Of a DNA stretch of 17,250 nt, positions 7,484 to 14,653 are shown piece by piece. The number at the start of each line of letters is the position of its first letter. The stretch's first letter is position 1. Below the pieces are notes generated by a model. That model saw nothing but the letters and a program-made list of their open reading frames with translations, was not told the origin of the DNA and made no database searches. Position numbers and translations under genes: made by a program. Source of the stretch: CAZQNF01 sp964403325 (GTDB lineage Bacteria > Patescibacteriota > Patescibacteriia > Magasanikbacterales > GWA2-37-8); contig CAYOFO010000027.1 of the NCBI GenBank assembly GCA_964403325.1, forward strand, positions 1 through 17,250, in the 5' to 3' direction.

Positions 7484-9250
7484 TTAACTTTTCCTTTTTC
7501 CCTCGAGCAGCATTTCCAAAGCATGCTCCATTGATCCGGCCAAAGTTACGGCCGTGCCATTAACAAAGAAAATCGCATCCGCATTACTGATGGTATTGAG
7601 ACGGTGCGCAATGATGACCTTGGTAGTGGTTTTGGGCAAAAGCTGCAAAATGGTTTCGAGTAACTGTTCGGTCACGGTATCAATATTGGCACTGGCTTCG
7701 TCCAAAATGAGCAGGTCTGGCGCACGTAAAATAGCGCGCATAAATGCCACCAACTGTTTTTGCCCCAAACTTATAGCATCCCCACTGGCTGACACCGGCG
7801 TCTCAAAGCCACGATCAAACCGCTCGAGCAAGGTAACTAAACCGGTTTCTTGAAAGAGAGCCTGTAATTGCTCGGGAGAATAATTGGCATAACGTTTATT
7901 GCCATAAACAATATTGTCACGCACCGTGCCGGTAAACAAAAAAGGTTCCTGCAAAATAAAACCGATTTTTTCTGCTCGCTCTTCGGGCGTAAATGAACGA
8001 ATGTCACGCCCTTGCAAAAAAATAGTGCCCGCAGTCGGGTCATATAAACGAGCCATGAGCGAAGCCGTAGTGGTTTTTCCGCCACCGGTTGGACCAACAA
8101 ACGCATAGGTTTTACCAGCTTCAAGCGCAAAATTTACATCCTGCAACACCGGCCGCTCGGGCACATAGTGAAACGCTACCTGAGAAAAACTGAGCACCGA
8201 TTTTTTGGCTTCCGCTAAAGCATCCGCCCCCTCAGTTACCCTCATATCAGACTCGAGCTCCAGAACTTCAGAAATACGATCCAGTCCAGCTACCGCCTGC
8301 TGCAAAGAAGACCAAAACGCCGCCAATTGACGCAGTGGCATGTAAAAATTATTTACATACAGCAAAAAACTAATTAATAGGCCGATGGTAAGCTGCCCCT
8401 GCACAATGAGTGAAATCCCAAAGCTCAGCACAATTACCTGTGCCGCATTGGACGCAAGACCACAGGTGGGAGTAAAGATATTGTTCGCTAAGCCCGCCCC
8501 AACAGCCGCGGTAAAATTTTGTTGGTTGGCTTCAGCAAATTTATCGCGAAAATAATCAAAGCGGTTGAAAGCCACAATGGCTTTAAAATTATTGAGACTT
8601 TCCTGAATCTCCGCACTGAGTCCACCCAGCGCCTGCAAATTCTTCAGGTTACGCCGTTTAACCCAGCCAGAAATAGCTTGTGTTAAGACAAGCACGCCCA
8701 AAGCCGGCAAAAGAGCGGTAAAACCAAGCTTAACATTCAAAGCCACTAAAAAAATACCCGCCCCCACTATTAAGAAGGTGTTGCCCAAAAGCTGAATAAG
8801 AGCCTGGGCAAAAAATTGACTCAGCTGATCGGTATCATTATTAATACGCGAAATCAGATCCCCGGCTTTATTTTGGTCAAAAAACGCTACCGGCAAAGAC
8901 TGCAGTTTGTTAAAGAGAGCGTTACGCAAATGAAATAGCACACGCCGCCCAACTCCACCCATGGCTTTCATCTGGATATAGCTCGAACATACCCACACTC
9001 CATACAAAGCTAATAACCCGGCAGCTGCCATAAGCACGCCATTATAATTGCCGGAACGAATGTCACGGTCTACCACTCGCCCGATAATCATTGGCGCAAT
9101 CAGGGTGGCAGCTGAAGTTACCACAATGGCCACAAAACCGATGACCAAATTTTTCTTTTCATCGCTCATGAACGGCATTAGGCGCTTAATGGCAGTGGTG
9201 AGTTTTGGTTTTTGATTTTTGTCCGATGATTTATTAAGCGTGTAATTCAT
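7484..9250 (-). CDS. ABC exporter half-transporter, canonical-site subunit of a heterodimer
   Basis: A type IV (B-family) half-transporter of 588 residues: an N-terminal six-helix membrane domain (about 25-325) and a C-terminal nucleotide-binding domain. Motifs numbered from the ATG at 9250: Walker A GPTGGGKT (386-393), Q-loop in FILQEPFLF, signature ISLGQKQL (493-500), Walker B LLILDEAS with catalytic Glu518, and switch His549 in IIAHRL. Glu and His are intact but the signature deviates from LSGGQ, as in TM288/BmrD-type subunits. The frame extends to an ATG at 9289; I prefer 9250 because it overlaps the upstream stop by 17 nt and removes an odd N-terminus, though both have T at -1. It is translated with the partner gene at 9234-10979. 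The substrate is unknown; multidrug, lipid or peptide export are all possible. Confidence 0.93.
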   Translation of the reverse strand: MNYTLNKSSDKNQKPKLTTAIKRLMPFMSDEKKNLVIGFVAIVVTSAATLIAPMIIGRVVDRDIRSGNYNGVLMAAAGLLALYGVWVCSSYIQMKAMGGVGRRVLFHLRNALFNKLQSLPVAFFDQNKAGDLISRINNDTDQLSQFFAQALIQLLGNTFLIVGAGIFLVALNVKLGFTALLPALGVLVLTQAISGWVKRRNLKNLQALGGLSAEIQESLNNFKAIVAFNRFDYFRDKFAEANQQNFTAAVGAGLANNIFTPTCGLASNAAQVIVLSFGISLIVQGQLTIGLLISFLLYVNNFYMPLRQLAAFWSSLQQAVAGLDRISEVLELESDMRVTEGADALAEAKKSVLSFSQVAFHYVPERPVLQDVNFALEAGKTYAFVGPTGGGKTTTASLMARLYDPTAGTIFLQGRDIRSFTPEERAEKIGFILQEPFLFTGTVRDNIVYGNKRYANYSPEQLQALFQETGLVTLLERFDRGFETPVSASGDAISLGQKQLVAFMRAILRAPDLLILDEASANIDTVTEQLLETILQLLPKTTTKVIIAHRLNTISNADAIFFVNGTAVTLAGSMEHALEMLLEGKRKS

Positions 9251-10979
9251 ATGAGCTGGTGCTACGTTGTGAATGAAAAATTTGTGCATATTCCGGCGCT
9301 GTAGCCATCAGTTCTTGGTGTCGACCGCACGCCAAAATCTCTCCTTCCATAAGGAGAATAATTTGATCGTAGTCTACAATCGGTGCGATCTTTTGCGTCA
9401 CGGAAATAAGCGTTAAACCCGGATACATCTCTTGAATATTCCCTAAAATTTTCTGCTCGGTTGGAGCATCAACTCGGGCCGTAAAATCATCCAAGAATAA
9501 AATTTTGGGATTGAGAGCTAAAGCCCGGGCCAGCATAATGCGCTGCTTTTGCCCACCAGACAAGCTCGTGCCCCGTTCAGACACCATGGTGTTGATTTTA
9601 TCCGGTAAACCTGACAGAAAATCACCCAGTTCAGCAGCGGTGATGGCCTTCAACATATTTTCTTCGGTCACAGCCGTGTTGAAAGCAATATTTTCTTTGA
9701 GCGAAGCATTAAATATAATACTGTCTTGAAAAACAAAACCCACCTGATTATGAAACCAGATAGGGTCATATTCGCCGATAGCGTGATCGTTAAAGGCAAC
9801 GGTACCGCTGGTGGGTTGTAACAAGCCGGTAAGCAAATAGAGTAACTGCGTTTTACCGGCTGCAGTTGGCCCAATGATGGCGGTACGTGTGCCCGGTTCA
9901 ATAGTTAAGGTAATATTTTTGAGAATACTATGCTCGGCATACACTTGGTTCAAATCTTGAATGGCTATTTTGCCGGTGAGAGGTGTCTGCAAACTACCGG
10001 TTGGTTTTTTGTCGGGGGCATCAAGAACAACGCGGATACGCTGATAAGAACTGGTGGCTTGCGCAATAATATTGCTCATAAAACCAATAATCAGGATAGG
10101 GAAAATAAGAATCGCCAGATAACTGTTAAACGCCGTAAAATTTCCCAAACTCATCTTGCCCACAATTACAAAATGACCACCCAAAGTGAGGATAACCAGC
10201 GTCGCCAAGTTGGTAGCGAGCGTTATAACCGGAATCAGTTTGGCAAACAGACGTAAGATGTTGAGACCGATATCCCGAGCTTTGGTATTGGCGGCCAAAA
10301 ATTTATCATACTCCACGGCACTGGAATTAAGCAGACGAATGAGTGCTGCTCCCAAGATACTTTCATTGATAATCTTGTTGAGCCAATCGATCGTTTCTTG
10401 CACCTGCCGAAAGAGCACGCGCACCTTAGAAAATACTACGTAAAATGTTCCGCCAATCAACGGAACTACCAAGAGGACCAACAAACCAAGCTGCCAATCA
10501 ATCAAGAGAAGCAAAATACTGGTGCCAAAAATCAGAAAAATTGAAGAAACAATTGAAGCAATGGCCTGCGACACAAAATTTTTCACCGCATCCACATCGC
10601 TCGTTAAATTCGTGAGAAGTTTGGCCGGAGTAATTTGTTGAATGGACGCGTATTCTTGGCGCGAAATTTTGTCGGCAATAGCAGTGCGCAGGTCACGCGC
10701 CACTCGCTCCGCCACGTAAGTTTGGGTAACGCTCTGCAAATACGCCAAAATAAAAATAACCACCCCCACCAGACTAAAAACCACTATAACACTCATAAGC
10801 ACAAAATGACCCGCGGTAAACGAATCGATAGCTTGGGCCATAATTTTGGGAACAGCTAAATTGAGCGCGTTGGCTCCAACCGTGAGTACGAGGAGCAGGA
10901 TAATCCATCCGCGATAGGGTTTAAGGAGCGAAAACAAGCTTGCTGAGGGATTTTTTGGCGCAAGGGGCGTTGGAGACAT
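9234..10979 (-). CDS. ABC exporter half-transporter, degenerate-site subunit of a heterodimer
   Basis: First gene of the exporter pair, 581 residues from the ATG at 10979. A six-helix membrane domain (about 20-315) precedes the nucleotide-binding domain: Walker A GPTAAGKT (370-377), signature LSGGQKQR (473-480), Walker B ILFLDDFTARVD. The catalytic Glu is replaced by Asp498 and the switch His by Gln529 (SVTQKI), while the signature is perfect. This is the mirror image of the partner, which keeps Glu and His but has ISLGQ. Together they make one degenerate and one catalytic ATP site, as in TM287/288 and BmrCD. An in-frame TTG at 10991 could also start the gene; I chose ATG. A promoter is at 11018-11045 and no Shine-Dalgarno sequence is seen. 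A neighbouring MerR-TipAS gene might control it, though no shared operator is visible. Confidence 0.93.
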   Translation of the reverse strand: MSPTPLAPKNPSASLFSLLKPYRGWIILLLVLTVGANALNLAVPKIMAQAIDSFTAGHFVLMSVIVVFSLVGVVIFILAYLQSVTQTYVAERVARDLRTAIADKISRQEYASIQQITPAKLLTNLTSDVDAVKNFVSQAIASIVSSIFLIFGTSILLLLIDWQLGLLVLLVVPLIGGTFYVVFSKVRVLFRQVQETIDWLNKIINESILGAALIRLLNSSAVEYDKFLAANTKARDIGLNILRLFAKLIPVITLATNLATLVILTLGGHFVIVGKMSLGNFTAFNSYLAILIFPILIIGFMSNIIAQATSSYQRIRVVLDAPDKKPTGSLQTPLTGKIAIQDLNQVYAEHSILKNITLTIEPGTRTAIIGPTAAGKTQLLYLLTGLLQPTSGTVAFNDHAIGEYDPIWFHNQVGFVFQDSIIFNASLKENIAFNTAVTEENMLKAITAAELGDFLSGLPDKINTMVSERGTSLSGGQKQRIMLARALALNPKILFLDDFTARVDAPTEQKILGNIQEMYPGLTLISVTQKIAPIVDYDQIILLMEGEILACGRHQELMATAPEYAQIFHSQRSTSSYELHA

Positions 10980-11017
10980 ACAAAATATCAAACAATAATG
11001 AGTAAAACTTATCCGAC

Positions 11018-11045
11018 TCTATAGCCTATCAGAAAAACTATTCAA
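11018..11045 (-). promoter_or_regulatory. Sigma-70-like promoter of the heterodimeric ABC exporter
   Basis: On the minus strand TTGAAT (11045-11040), a 16-nt spacer, then TATAGA (11023-11018). The start of transcription would be near 11011, leaving a leader of about 31 nt before the ATG at 10979. The rest of the 284-nt gap to 11276 holds no gene; see the palindrome at 11224. Confidence 0.5.
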
Positions 11046-11223
11046 CCGTAAAGGCAACACCCTCTACCCAACTCCCCCTCTTTAAAACCCTAACTCTTTG
11101 TTGCTTATGATTTTAAGATCCGGGTGAAATATTAATCAATGATAAATGTATTATAAGTAGCGCACCCGAGTTAGCTGGTTGGTTTTTCCTCCTAAACACG
11201 ACTGTAAACCCGGGCAGTGCTTT

Positions 11224-11241
11224 TACTAATGGCCATTAGTA
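11224..11241. repeat. 18-bp perfect palindrome, operator candidate
   Basis: TACTAATGGCCATTAGTA is a perfect inverted repeat with no spacer, 34 nt before the ATG of the small exported protein at 11276. This is the size and symmetry of a binding site for a dimeric repressor or activator. No clear -35/-10 pair surrounds it; the best -10-like strings are TATTAC (11265-11270), which would give a leaderless mRNA, and TATAAG (11152-11157). It could alternatively fold as an RNA hairpin. Confidence 0.5.
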
Positions 11242-11275
11242 CGTTAGACACGTTTACTCTTTAATATTACTTACT

Positions 11276-11746
11276 ATGAACAAAAAACTATTAGCTCTTT
11301 TGGCTGTTCCAGCTTTAGGATTAAGTATTCTTGGTATTAATGCTGCTTCAGCACAAGGTTTAGGCATAGGTGGCGGTCCCGGAATTTTAAGTGCCAGTCT
11401 TAACCCCGATGATTTTGCGACGCGCCAAAATACCATGTTTCAATCCCAAGCCACTCTGCTTGGCGTGAGTGTGGATGAAGTAAAAAATGCCTGGGCTAGC
11501 GGAAAATCTTTCCAGCAGCTCGCTCAAGACAAGGGCATCAGCCAAACTGATCTAGAAAAAAAGCTTTCCGACGCCCGCACCGCGCAAATTACTACCGAAC
11601 TTAAAACCCTGGTAGACAAAGGCGTTATTACGCAAGCGCAAGCGGACCAACGGTTAACTTTCCTCAAAAATCAAACTACCACCAACCCAAAAAGTAAAAA
11701 AATGGGGCGTGGCATGCGCCGCATGGGCATGAATCTAGGTTTTTAA
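11276..11746 (+). CDS. Small exported helical protein
   Basis: The product has 156 residues. A clear Sec signal peptide (MNKK, hydrophobic core 5-20, cleavage probably after ASA at residue 26) leads into a Gly-rich linker. A helical region (about 50-135) follows, with LGVSVDEVKNAWASGKSFQQ, KGISQTDLEKKL and VDKGVITQAQADQRL. Such repeats of short helices, with 'GVSVDE...SGKS...A..KGIS' and 'KGVITQAQAD' segments, occur in many small secreted proteins of Gram-positive and candidate-phylum bacteria; I cannot name a function. The C-terminus is very basic and Met/Gly/Arg-rich (KSKKMGRGMRRMGM), which might bind wall polymers, nucleic acid or membranes. A strong terminator follows 20 nt after the stop, so it is a single-gene transcript. 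No Shine-Dalgarno site is seen; the start is fixed by the signal peptide. Confidence 0.8.
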   Translation: MNKKLLALLAVPALGLSILGINAASAQGLGIGGGPGILSASLNPDDFATRQNTMFQSQATLLGVSVDEVKNAWASGKSFQQLAQDKGISQTDLEKKLSDARTAQITTELKTLVDKGVITQAQADQRLTFLKNQTTTNPKSKKMGRGMRRMGMNLGF

Positions 11747-11765
11747 ACCTTCCCCCAATTTACCA

Positions 11766-11796
11766 AAAACAGTCCCGACCATGTCGGGACTGTTTT
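11766..11796. terminator. Strong intrinsic terminator
   Basis: A perfect 14-bp stem, AAAACAGTCCCGAC (11766-11779) with GTCGGGACTGTTTT (11783-11796), closes a 3-nt loop CAT. The T run closing the stem serves the plus strand; the A run gives a U tract on the other strand too. It ends the transcript of the small exported protein and isolates the MerR gene. Confidence 0.9.
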
Positions 11797-11842
11797 GTTA
11801 TGCGGCTAGGAAAAACTGTTTAAAACAAGTATTATGTAACTC

Positions 11843-11873
11843 TTGACTCTCACGCTGCGTAATAGTTTAAAAT
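11843..11873 (+). promoter_or_regulatory. MerR-type promoter and operator of the TipAS regulator gene
   Basis: TTGACT (11843-11848) and TAAAAT (11868-11873) are separated by 19 nt, the stretched spacing of MerR-controlled promoters. An imperfect 21-nt dyad sits in the spacer at 11846-11866: ACTCTCACGC, one centre base, then GCGTAATAGT, with 8 of 10 pairs complementary. This suggests that the downstream MerR protein controls its own gene. A TTTAAA box at 17-nt spacing (11866-11871) is an alternative -10. Confidence 0.65.
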
Positions 11874-11951
11874 AAAGTCCAGTGAACCTACTCTATTAAA
11901 CCCAGTAAGGTCAGGTCGACACTTTACTATTCTCACACGCACTCACCATCT

Positions 11952-12713
11952 ATGCCGTATAACACCAAACAATTAGCTGACATAGCGGGAATTAGTGTCC
12001 GAACCCTCCATTTTTATGACGAAACGGGCCTACTCAAACCTAATCGGAATAAAAACAACGGCTACAGATCTTATGAAGAAAAGGAACTTTTACAACTGCA
12101 ACAAATTCTCTTTTTTCGCGAACTTGATTTTTCTATCCAAGAAATAAAACGAATCATGTCGGCGCCGCACTTTGATATGCTCAACACCTTGCGCGACCAA
12201 AAACGACTGATTGAACTCAAAAAAAATCGTCTCAATAAATTAATTCAAACTATTGACCACACTATGCAAAAAATCAATAACCACCTATCTATACCAGACA
12301 CTGAACTCTACGGCAATTTTTCCAAAGCAGAGATGGAAAACTTTGTGGCCGAAGCCCGACAAAAATGGGGCCAGACCGAAGCGTTTCGCCAATCTCAGGT
12401 ACGGGTTAAACAAATGGGTCCAGCTGGCTTAAAAAGTACTATGGCCGCTGCCACCAAACGAACCACTGCCATTGCCCAAGCCATGCAAGCGCAACTAAAC
12501 CCCGAAAGCGAGCCGGTGCAACAACTTATAGCCGAACATTACCAGGCCTTACACGCCTTTTATACGCCAACCGTCGAAATATATCGGGGTTTAGCTACTC
12601 TGTATATTGCCGATAAACGATTTAGCGCCTACTATGAGGCTTTTGCTCCTGGTCTGGCCCAGTTTATGCACGATGCGATGATGGCGTACTGCGCGCTACA
12701 GACACAAAAATAA
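11952..12713 (+). CDS. MerR family transcriptional regulator with TipAS ligand-binding domain
   Basis: The 253-residue protein has an N-terminal MerR DNA-binding domain (1-70): helix-turn-helix KQLADIAGISVRTLHFYDETGLLKP, then the wing NGYRSYEE. A coiled-coil dimerisation helix follows (about 75-112). The C-terminal TipAS-like domain (about 120-250) includes EARQKWGQTEAFRQS, and its helices carry an Ala-rich AHYQAL-like segment and YEAFAPGLAQFMHDAM. TipAS domains in TipA and Mta bind thiopeptides or other bulky drugs and switch on resistance genes. The promoter at 11843-11873 has the spacing and dyad expected for its own binding. Possible targets are itself, the small exported protein, or the ABC exporter upstream (inference). 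The ATG has T at -1 and no Shine-Dalgarno site; the domain start fixes it. Confidence 0.92.
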   Translation: MPYNTKQLADIAGISVRTLHFYDETGLLKPNRNKNNGYRSYEEKELLQLQQILFFRELDFSIQEIKRIMSAPHFDMLNTLRDQKRLIELKKNRLNKLIQTIDHTMQKINNHLSIPDTELYGNFSKAEMENFVAEARQKWGQTEAFRQSQVRVKQMGPAGLKSTMAAATKRTTAIAQAMQAQLNPESEPVQQLIAEHYQALHAFYTPTVEIYRGLATLYIADKRFSAYYEAFAPGLAQFMHDAMMAYCALQTQK

Positions 12714-12729
12714 AACACACCTCCCTTAC

Positions 12730-12756
12730 AAAAAATACGGGCTGATACGCGTATTT
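12730..12756 (-). terminator. Intrinsic terminator after the six-cysteine protein gene
   Basis: On the minus strand AAATACG (12756-12750) pairs with CGTATTT (12739-12733) across a 10-nt loop, and the T run continues to six bases (12735-12730). It lies in the gap between convergent genes and is oriented for the minus-strand operon. On the plus strand the run after the stem is short. Confidence 0.55.
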
Positions 12757-12823
12757 ATGCTTTATAAAGATTGGAGCAAATTACCTTCTACCTCCGGTCA
12801 CTTTCTTTTTACTACCCCTTGGT

Positions 12824-13501
12824 TTAAAGGCTAGGTTCAGCAAAAACGCTAGGACAAATAACACTGCATTTATTTTGTTCGCAAATAGCGGTATATTGGC
12901 AACTGCTGCGCACCAAATATTCCGGAGGAGTTTGACATTCGCTATCTAATTTACAACTGGCATCTAATATTTTTTCAACTTTATACCCATCCAGCACATA
13001 ACCCGTTTCCTTAAAACGAGTTATTTCTTCTAGCAAAACAACCGCCTTATTTTTAATAGTAACTTTAAACACCGGATTATACCCCGGCCAAGAAATTTCT
13101 TGATTCAGATCTTCAACAGACACTGAATTTGGCTTGCTGGATGAGAGCCAGAGGGTCGCGGTGGAATGTAGAGGAGCTATAAATTCGCCTGCTCCACTTT
13201 CTCTTACATAATAACCTCGGTCTAAACTCGGCACACAATCGGTAAGGATTTTGCCAGCACAACGCACTTCATTTTGTGCCGAAGCCCGAGCTGCCTCAGC
13301 TGTAAAAAACTTTACGTGTCGCAAGTGTAACAGCCTATTTTGCTGATCCATTTTGGTGATACGAACATAAAATTCGCCATCCTGTTCTTCCATTGCTGGT
13401 TGCAGCCTATGGGCGGCATAGTGGCTGGTCCAATACTTGGCATAGGCAAAACCAGCGACAAAAAATAGCATTACGATTAAAATAAAATACCCCTTCTTCA
13501 T
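12824..13501 (-). CDS. Exported or membrane-anchored protein with C-terminal six-cysteine motif
   Basis: The product has 225 residues and no function I can name. An N-terminal hydrophobic segment (MKKGYFILIVMLFFVAGFAYA) is a signal peptide or anchor. The middle is a mixed domain with two cysteines (near CAGKILTDC). The C-terminus holds six clustered cysteines: CKLDSEC, RSSC, TAIC, NKC, SVIC. Their spacing suggests a small disulphide-bonded module and so an extracytoplasmic location. The frame is open to an ATG at 13522, which overlaps the nuclease stop as ATGA. I prefer the ATG at 13501: it gives a normal signal peptide, and its leader AGTAAAACATAT is identical to that of the permease gene at 1261. 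It lies 17 nt after the nuclease gene, so it is probably cotranscribed. A terminator follows at 12730-12756. Confidence 0.75.
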   Translation of the reverse strand: MKKGYFILIVMLFFVAGFAYAKYWTSHYAAHRLQPAMEEQDGEFYVRITKMDQQNRLLHLRHVKFFTAEAARASAQNEVRCAGKILTDCVPSLDRGYYVRESGAGEFIAPLHSTATLWLSSSKPNSVSVEDLNQEISWPGYNPVFKVTIKNKAVVLLEEITRFKETGYVLDGYKVEKILDASCKLDSECQTPPEYLVRSSCQYTAICEQNKCSVICPSVFAEPSL

Positions 13502-13518
13502 ATATGTTTTACTTTTAA

Positions 13519-14463
13519 TCATAAATTATTTTTTTGGTAGTTAGATCCAAAGGCCCGATCAGTAAGTTCTGCCATTGTCTTGGACTTTAAAATATCTTCC
13601 AATTTATAATATCGAGGTCCATAAAGAGAAAGTTCGGGATTTTCTCCCAAAATAACATGATTTGCCAACTCTACCACATTTCCATCGTGATGAATGATAT
13701 ATTTTGAAGGTTTTTCCGGGTAGGGCTCTATTTTTACCACTTTCGCATAATAACGAATAGCTCCCACCGGCGACCCTTCGTATAAACCAACATATTTAAT
13801 CTTAGAAATATTTTCTTGACTTATGCGCACCGCCCACCAAGCATTCTTTTTTTCAAACGCCATTTCTCGGCCATTACCAGTCGCCGGGCAGATAATGGTG
13901 TCAAACTCTCTTACGTCCTTTTCCTTCTTGTCTTTTTTGCCTTCTTGCAGTTCGTTTGCACCATCTTCTCTCAACGGCTCAAAGAGATTAAATCCTAACG
14001 TGGATATTAATAATTCAAAGTCATCAAACAAATCAATGGTTGAAGCTTGCTTAAATTCACCCAAATTATTTTTATTTGGGCTTGTCTTATTTTGCACTTC
14101 AAATCGTCCAATCTCTATGGCTTTATTAATGGCATGGGACTCCAAAAATTTTACATCGGCCTTGTCCATTCCTTCGCCAGAAGCTACACAAATCACCGCC
14201 CATTTCCAAAAACTTCTATTCATCAAGTGACTGATTACTCTATTTTTAAAATTTTCACTTTCGCCGATATATACCGTTGACCGCTCATCATCAAAAAGCA
14301 TATACAAGGCAGGGGTGGAAAGATCTGGCCGAGATTGAATAAAATCTATTTTATCTCGCGCTACCACATATACTCTCGCCACAGCATTAGAAAGATTGGC
14401 GATCTTGATACCATCAATATCTGAATCTTTCAAAAAAATTTGTATTGTTCGTGATTTTGCCAT
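13519..14463 (-). CDS. GIY-YIG nuclease family protein with an extra C-terminal domain
   Basis: The protein has 314 residues. It begins with the segment RTIQIFLKDSDIDGIKIANLSN, typical of a known GIY-YIG subfamily. The nuclease motifs follow: the GIY position ALYML (52-56), YIGE (65-68), Arg75 in FKNRVISHL, and Glu108 in KFLESHAI, the usual metal-binding glutamate. Residues about 165-185 are a charged linker. The C-terminal domain (about 188-300) reads DTIICPATGNGREMAF, WWAVRISQENISKIKYVGLYEG, RYYAKVVKIEPY and PRYYKLEDILKSKTMAEL. It is beta-rich, and by eye it recalls PUA/EVE-like modules, but I cannot assign it. The active site looks intact. Roles in DNA repair, restriction or mobile-element control are all possible. 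It shares a transcript with the six-cysteine gene. No Shine-Dalgarno site is clear (GAGAC at a plausible distance is weak). Confidence 0.85.
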   Translation of the reverse strand: MAKSRTIQIFLKDSDIDGIKIANLSNAVARVYVVARDKIDFIQSRPDLSTPALYMLFDDERSTVYIGESENFKNRVISHLMNRSFWKWAVICVASGEGMDKADVKFLESHAINKAIEIGRFEVQNKTSPNKNNLGEFKQASTIDLFDDFELLISTLGFNLFEPLREDGANELQEGKKDKKEKDVREFDTIICPATGNGREMAFEKKNAWWAVRISQENISKIKYVGLYEGSPVGAIRYYAKVVKIEPYPEKPSKYIIHHDGNVVELANHVILGENPELSLYGPRYYKLEDILKSKTMAELTDRAFGSNYQKNNL

Positions 14464-14490
14464 AGTTTTGTCTCAAACTTTATGACTATA

Positions 14491-14519
14491 AATTTACCAA
14501 ATTTTAGCTCATTCGTAAA
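14491..14519 (-). promoter_or_regulatory. Probable promoter of the GIY-YIG operon
   Basis: On the minus strand TTTACG (14519-14514), a 17-nt spacer, then TAAATT (14496-14491), with TG one base before the -10. Transcription would start near 14484, about 20 nt before the ATG. The -35 is poor; the extended -10 carries the call. Confidence 0.4.
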
Positions 14520-14534
14520 TAAAAAAAGCTAAAA
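14502..14534. repeat. 8-bp inverted repeat around the GIY-YIG promoter -35
   Basis: TTTTAGCT (14502-14509) and AGCTAAAA (14527-14534) are perfect inverted arms 17 nt apart. They flank the proposed -35, one arm being inside the spacer. A repressor site is possible, but the arms are AT-rich and overlap a short tandem AAAAAAGCT repeat (14522-14539), so chance cannot be excluded. Confidence 0.3.
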
Positions 14535-14594
14535 AAGCTCTCGTATAAAATATTTTGTTTTAACACTATTTAATGTTATTTTTACCAACCTTGA

Positions 14595-14623
14595 TTGCAA
14601 AACAGTGTTTTTTTGGTTATAAT
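14595..14623 (+). promoter_or_regulatory. Sigma-70 promoter of the lipoprotein gene
   Basis: TTGCAA (14595-14600), a 17-nt spacer, and a perfect TATAAT (14618-14623). The start of transcription would be near 14630, giving a leader of about 24 nt that is AT-rich and has no Shine-Dalgarno site. Confidence 0.7.
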
Positions 14624-14653
14624 TCTCTATAAGTTAATTTTTATTTAAATCAT

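Noticed and set aside
11121..11168. CGGGTG ... CACCCG inverted repeat in the ABC/exported-protein gap
   Set aside because: Six-base arms with a 36-nt loop and no supporting inner stem; no basis for a riboswitch or terminator call.
14522..14539. Tandem AAAAAAGCT repeat
   Set aside because: Two 9-bp units of mostly A are expected by chance in AT-rich intergenic DNA.
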